The notes under the pieces were generated by a model that searched no databases, was not told the origin of the DNA, and saw only the letters and a list, made by a program, of their open reading frames with translations. From Pseudomonadota bacterium (GTDB taxonomy: Bacteria; Myxococcota_A; UBA796; GCA-2862545): DNA of 42,401 bases. Both the position numbers and the translations under genes were made by a program. Location: assembly GCA_947505245.1 (NCBI GenBank), contig CANNIZ010000040.1, positions 1 to 42,401 of the forward strand, written 5' to 3'. Shown here one piece after another: positions 39,662-42,401 of this stretch (the first letter of the stretch is position 1; the number at the start of each line of letters is the position of its first letter).

Positions 39662-40426
39662 ATGAACCCCGTCCCGCTGCTCACCACCGGCGCGCTCTCC
39701 CGCTTCCCCTCGGTGCGCCATGGGTTCACCACGCGCGCGGGCGGCGTGTCGACGGGCGCGCTCGCGTCGCTGAACCTGGGTCGGCGGGATGACGAGACGC
39801 CCGGTCACCTGGTCGAAAACTGGACGCGCGTCGCCTACGCGCTGGATCCCTCGCTCGGCGCGTCGCGGGTGGCTGTGTTGTCCCAGGTTCACGGTGACGA
39901 GGTCCTGGTGGTGGGGCATCCGCAGGGGCCGCTGAACGTGGTGGGCGAGGCCGACGGGGCGGTGACCACCGCGACGGACGTGATCCTCGCGGTGCGCGTG
40001 GCCGACTGCGTTCCCGTGCTGTTTGCGGCCCCGGGCGGCGTGGCCGTGGCCCACGCGGGCTGGCGGGGCGTGGCGGCCGGTGTCGCGCCGAAGACCGCGC
40101 GGGTCCTGGCCGATGTGACCGCCTGCCGACGCAGCGAGGTGACAGCGATCATCGGTCCGCACATCTCGGGCGAGCGGTTCGAGGTCGGTGAGGAAGTCGT
40201 GGACGCACTGATCGCCGCCGGCCTGGACGCGGGCACCTTCGTCGTGAAGCGCGCGCCGAAGCCGTACGTCGACCTGCGGCGAGCGGTGACGCGTCAGCTC
40301 GAGGCGCTCGGCGTGGTCGTGGAGCACGTGTACGGCTGTACGATCGACGATGAGCGGTTCTTCTCGCACCGGCGCGGCGGCCCCAAGACCGGGCGCTTCG
40401 CGGGTGTGATCGTGCGGCGCTCGTGA
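39662..40426 (+). CDS. pgeF: PgeF (YfiH/Cu-oxidase_4 family; peptidoglycan editing factor)
   Basis: 254 residues from ATG 39662, with a weak GAGG five bases upstream; the upstream ATG 39632 would overlap the divergent promoter. The family signatures are complete: HGFTTRAGGVSTG, the His of SQVHGDEV, the Cys of VADCVPVL and the His of AHAGWRG, which together form the metal/active site, then IGPHISGERFEVG and FFSHRRGGPKTGRF. The length fits the family. Family members act on purine nucleosides and, in E. coli, help to keep the correct amino acid in peptidoglycan stems. Its stop overlaps the next gene's GTG (GTGA), so they are coupled. Confidence 0.95.
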   Translation: MNPVPLLTTGALSRFPSVRHGFTTRAGGVSTGALASLNLGRRDDETPGHLVENWTRVAYALDPSLGASRVAVLSQVHGDEVLVVGHPQGPLNVVGEADGAVTTATDVILAVRVADCVPVLFAAPGGVAVAHAGWRGVAAGVAPKTARVLADVTACRRSEVTAIIGPHISGERFEVGEEVVDALIAAGLDAGTFVVKRAPKPYVDLRRAVTRQLEALGVVVEHVYGCTIDDERFFSHRRGGPKTGRFAGVIVRRS

Positions 40427-41472
40427 TCGTCCTCGCGCTGCTCCTCGCGTGTCATCCGGTCGATCCGGAGCTGGCCTCGCGTCGGACGGCGCTCGACGCC
40501 TACAAACGTGGGGAGACGGCGCTGGCCGCGAAGAACCCGATCGCTGCCGAGGCCGCGTTCGACGAGGCTCTGGCGGCGCGCCCGGGCGACGTGCGTCTGC
40601 GCGCGTGGAAGGCAAAGGCTCAGGCGGACGCGGGGCGCCTGAGCGACGCGGTCGCTACGCTCGACGCGGTCCTCAAGGACGATCCCGGGTTCGCCGAGGC
40701 CCGGTACAATCGGGCAGCGTGGCTCGCCCGCGCCGGTCGGCCGGAGGACTCCGCTGCGGAGCTGCAGATCGCACTCGACGGTCAGCTGGACCTTCACGCG
40801 GCCGACGTGCTCGATGACCCCGACTTCGCGCCGTACCTCGATCACCCTGCGTTCAGCGGGATCATTCCGCGTCAGCCGCTCGCGGTGGTGCTCGATGGTC
40901 CCGAGGGGACGGTGTTCTGGGGCAGCGACTTCGACGTGCGGCTCACCGTGATCGGTGCGCCCGCGGAGCGCGTCGTCGAGGTCACCGCGCCGGCGACGGG
41001 CCCGCTGCGCCTGGTCGGGGTGGTGGAGGACGACACGCAGAGCACGGACGGTCCGGCGCGGACGCTCGCGTTCCGGCTGCTCGTGACGGGTGCTGGCGAC
41101 ATCGCCATCGGTCCGGTCGACGTGGCCGTCGGTGCGCGCTCGGGCCGCAAGGGCAAGCCGCTCACCGTGACGGCGGGCGCACCGCCCGGGAAGGAGGTCG
41201 GCGCGATGTTGCCTGCGGCGGCCTTGCGGTCCGTGCGATCGGTGCTGGGCGACCACCCCGTGCCGTCGGCCTGGCGCGACGGGGACGTCCTGTATGTGGC
41301 GTCGGGGTATACCGATCGCGTCGTGCTGGAGCCTGCTGTCGCGCCCGACGTGACCTGGGAGCTGCGGCGAAATGGCCGACGGGACACGGTGATCACCTCG
41401 TCCTCCGCGGGCGCTGGCACGAAGGTGACCGTGACGCGCGCAGGAGCGGAGCTGTTGACGACGTCGCCGTAG
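40423..41472 (+). CDS. TPR-repeat lipoprotein
   Basis: 349 residues from GTG 40423, overlapping the pgeF stop by four bases. The signal is extremely short: MIVLALLLAC, with lipobox LLAC at residue 10 and no positive charge before it; a longer N-terminus is impossible because of the upstream stop. Three TPR units (about residues 22-125) follow, with ALAAKNPIAAEAAFDEALAA and a repeated A-W/Y-A-A-R pattern. The rest (about 150-349) is beta-rich and may contain two sandwich domains (FDVRLTVIG, FRLLVTGAGDIAIGP). The role is unknown; a TPR lipoprotein coupled to pgeF suggests an envelope task. Confidence 0.82.
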   Translation: MIVLALLLACHPVDPELASRRTALDAYKRGETALAAKNPIAAEAAFDEALAARPGDVRLRAWKAKAQADAGRLSDAVATLDAVLKDDPGFAEARYNRAAWLARAGRPEDSAAELQIALDGQLDLHAADVLDDPDFAPYLDHPAFSGIIPRQPLAVVLDGPEGTVFWGSDFDVRLTVIGAPAERVVEVTAPATGPLRLVGVVEDDTQSTDGPARTLAFRLLVTGAGDIAIGPVDVAVGARSGRKGKPLTVTAGAPPGKEVGAMLPAAALRSVRSVLGDHPVPSAWRDGDVLYVASGYTDRVVLEPAVAPDVTWELRRNGRRDTVITSSSAGAGTKVTVTRAGAELLTTSP

Positions 41473-41476
41473 GCGG

Positions 41477-42401
41477 TCATCCCGGCGCTTTCGGTGCCAG
41501 TTCCGCGATCGCCGACCAGGGGAGCACGCGGATCCCGTGTCGCTCGGCGTACTCGTCGCCGCCGTACACGATCACGCCGCGGACGTCGCGGCCGGGGTGG
41601 TCGTCGCGGGCCTCCGCGACCGCGGCGTTGAGCGGCCGGAACCAGTCGGAGGCGATCGTCGCGCCCGACTTGACTTCGACCAGCCACAACACGGCTCCGT
41701 CGTCGACAACCACATCGACTTCGGCGCCGCGCGTCTCGCGCCAGTGGAACATGCGCGGGACGAGACCGACGTGCAGGCGCTGTTTCCAAAGCTCGGTCGC
41801 GACCCACGACTCGAACACCGCGCCCCGGAGCGGGTGACCCCGGAGCTCGTCAGGGCTGCGAATCGCGAGCAACCAGGCCGCTAGACCGGTGTCCACGAGG
41901 TGGAGCTTTGGTGCCTTAACCAGCTGCTTTCGTGTATTGCGGTGCCAGGCCGGCAGGCGGATGACGAGGAAGCTGGCCTCGAGAACGGACAGCCACGATC
42001 GCGCGGTGGGGTGCGTTACACCAGCGTCGGCCCCAAGGGACGTCAGGTTCACTTCCTGCCCGGTCCGCGCCGCCGTCAGGCGGAGGAACGTGGAGAAAGC
42101 GAGCAGATCGACCACGTTCAACACCGCTCGTACGTCGCGCTCGACGTAGGTAGCGACGTAGCTGCCCAGCCAATGATCGGCGGGGATCCCGGCATCGAGG
42201 ATGCGCGGAAACGCGCCAGTCCAGAGCGCGGTCCAAATATCCCTGGGCGCCGTCGGGAACGCCACGATCTCCTCGCGGTCGGGCGGCAGCAGGGTCAACA
42301 CGTCAGTTCGGCCCGCCAGGCTCTGCGCGATCGCGGCCGACAGAGCGTGCTGGTTGGAGCCCGTGAGGATGAAGCGTCCCGGGCGCGGGTCATCGTCGAT
42401 G
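41477..42401 (-). CDS. AAA_14/DUF4143-type ATPase (N-terminus beyond window)
   Basis: The frame is open to the right edge: before the GTG at 42301 it reads PGRFILTGSNQHALS and SLAGRTDVLTLLP, the sensor-1 and following strand of this ATPase family, so the gene continues outside with its Walker motifs. The 307 visible residues include the DUF4143 half: VERDVRAVLNV, HPTARSWLSVLEASFLV, KLHLVDTGLAAWL, GAVFESWVATEL and the nuclease-like fold EVDVVV then WLVEVKSG. Members occur in variable genomic regions and are often discussed as toxin-antitoxin-like or transcription-linked ATPases, but the function is unsettled. The gene ends four bases from the convergent TPR lipoprotein. Confidence 0.92.
   Translation of the reverse strand, partial: IDDDPRPGRFILTGSNQHALSAAIAQSLAGRTDVLTLLPPDREEIVAFPTAPRDIWTALWTGAFPRILDAGIPADHWLGSYVATYVERDVRAVLNVVDLLAFSTFLRLTAARTGQEVNLTSLGADAGVTHPTARSWLSVLEASFLVIRLPAWHRNTRKQLVKAPKLHLVDTGLAAWLLAIRSPDELRGHPLRGAVFESWVATELWKQRLHVGLVPRMFHWRETRGAEVDVVVDDGAVLWLVEVKSGATIASDWFRPLNAAVAEARDDHPGRDVRGVIVYGGDEYAERHGIRVLPWSAIAELAPKAPG

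Overview
The window is high-GC, densely packed bacterial DNA, most likely from a myxobacterium-like member of Myxococcota. The pointers are two giant Asp-rich repeat proteins ending in a MYXO-CTERM-type tail (Cys, hydrophobic helix, Arg cluster), an N-terminal FG-GAP propeller followed by MopE-like cysteine repeats, many lipoproteins, a eukaryote-type Ser/Thr kinase with a zinc ribbon, and strong GC3 bias. I see no rRNA, tRNA, IS element, prophage or CRISPR array. Genus-level placement is not possible from reading alone.

Layout. Positions 1-15620 hold two tandem, co-oriented giant paralogues. The first is cut by the left edge and has at least 2571 residues; the second has 2605. Both run from 29-residue TSP3-like calcium-binding repeats through 35/36-residue 'ED' repeats to a shared non-repetitive C-terminal region and sorting tail. 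An intrinsic terminator separates them. Then come a VWA lipoprotein (15664-17640) and a Ser/Thr kinase (17689-19644). Convergent to these lies a SAM methyltransferase, and next a secreted Ig-like-repeat protein with a Thr-Pro linker and a probable C-terminal beta-barrel (20479-23475).

Positions 23467-27950 (minus) form a compact operon: an SppA-type S49 peptidase, a REC-GAF-HATPase protein whose phosphoacceptor His is replaced by Gln, and a CapA-family protein. Divergent from it are a zinc-ribbon membrane protein, a divergent MreB and a small anchored protein. An M16 metallopeptidase (minus) and a small two-helix membrane protein diverge from a shared promoter region. A 321-bp gene-free stretch with direct and inverted copies of a 20-22-bp motif follows, then three small minus-strand genes of unknown function.

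The right end has an AAA+ ATPase with a large helical N-terminal region, a Kelch-type lipoprotein, PgeF (yfiH family), a TPR lipoprotein, and an ATPase of the AAA_14/DUF4143 type cut by the right edge.

The common theme is the cell envelope: surface calcium-binding giants, VWA and Kelch lipoproteins, Ig-like surface protein, SppA, CapA, MreB and PgeF. The most unusual signals are the multi-level repeat organisation of the giant genes (an indel-free 32-unit 87-bp array, then a 7-unit/250-residue higher-order repeat), the His-less kinase-like regulator, apparent leaderless promoters at three genes without Shine-Dalgarno sequences, and very tight convergent gene ends.
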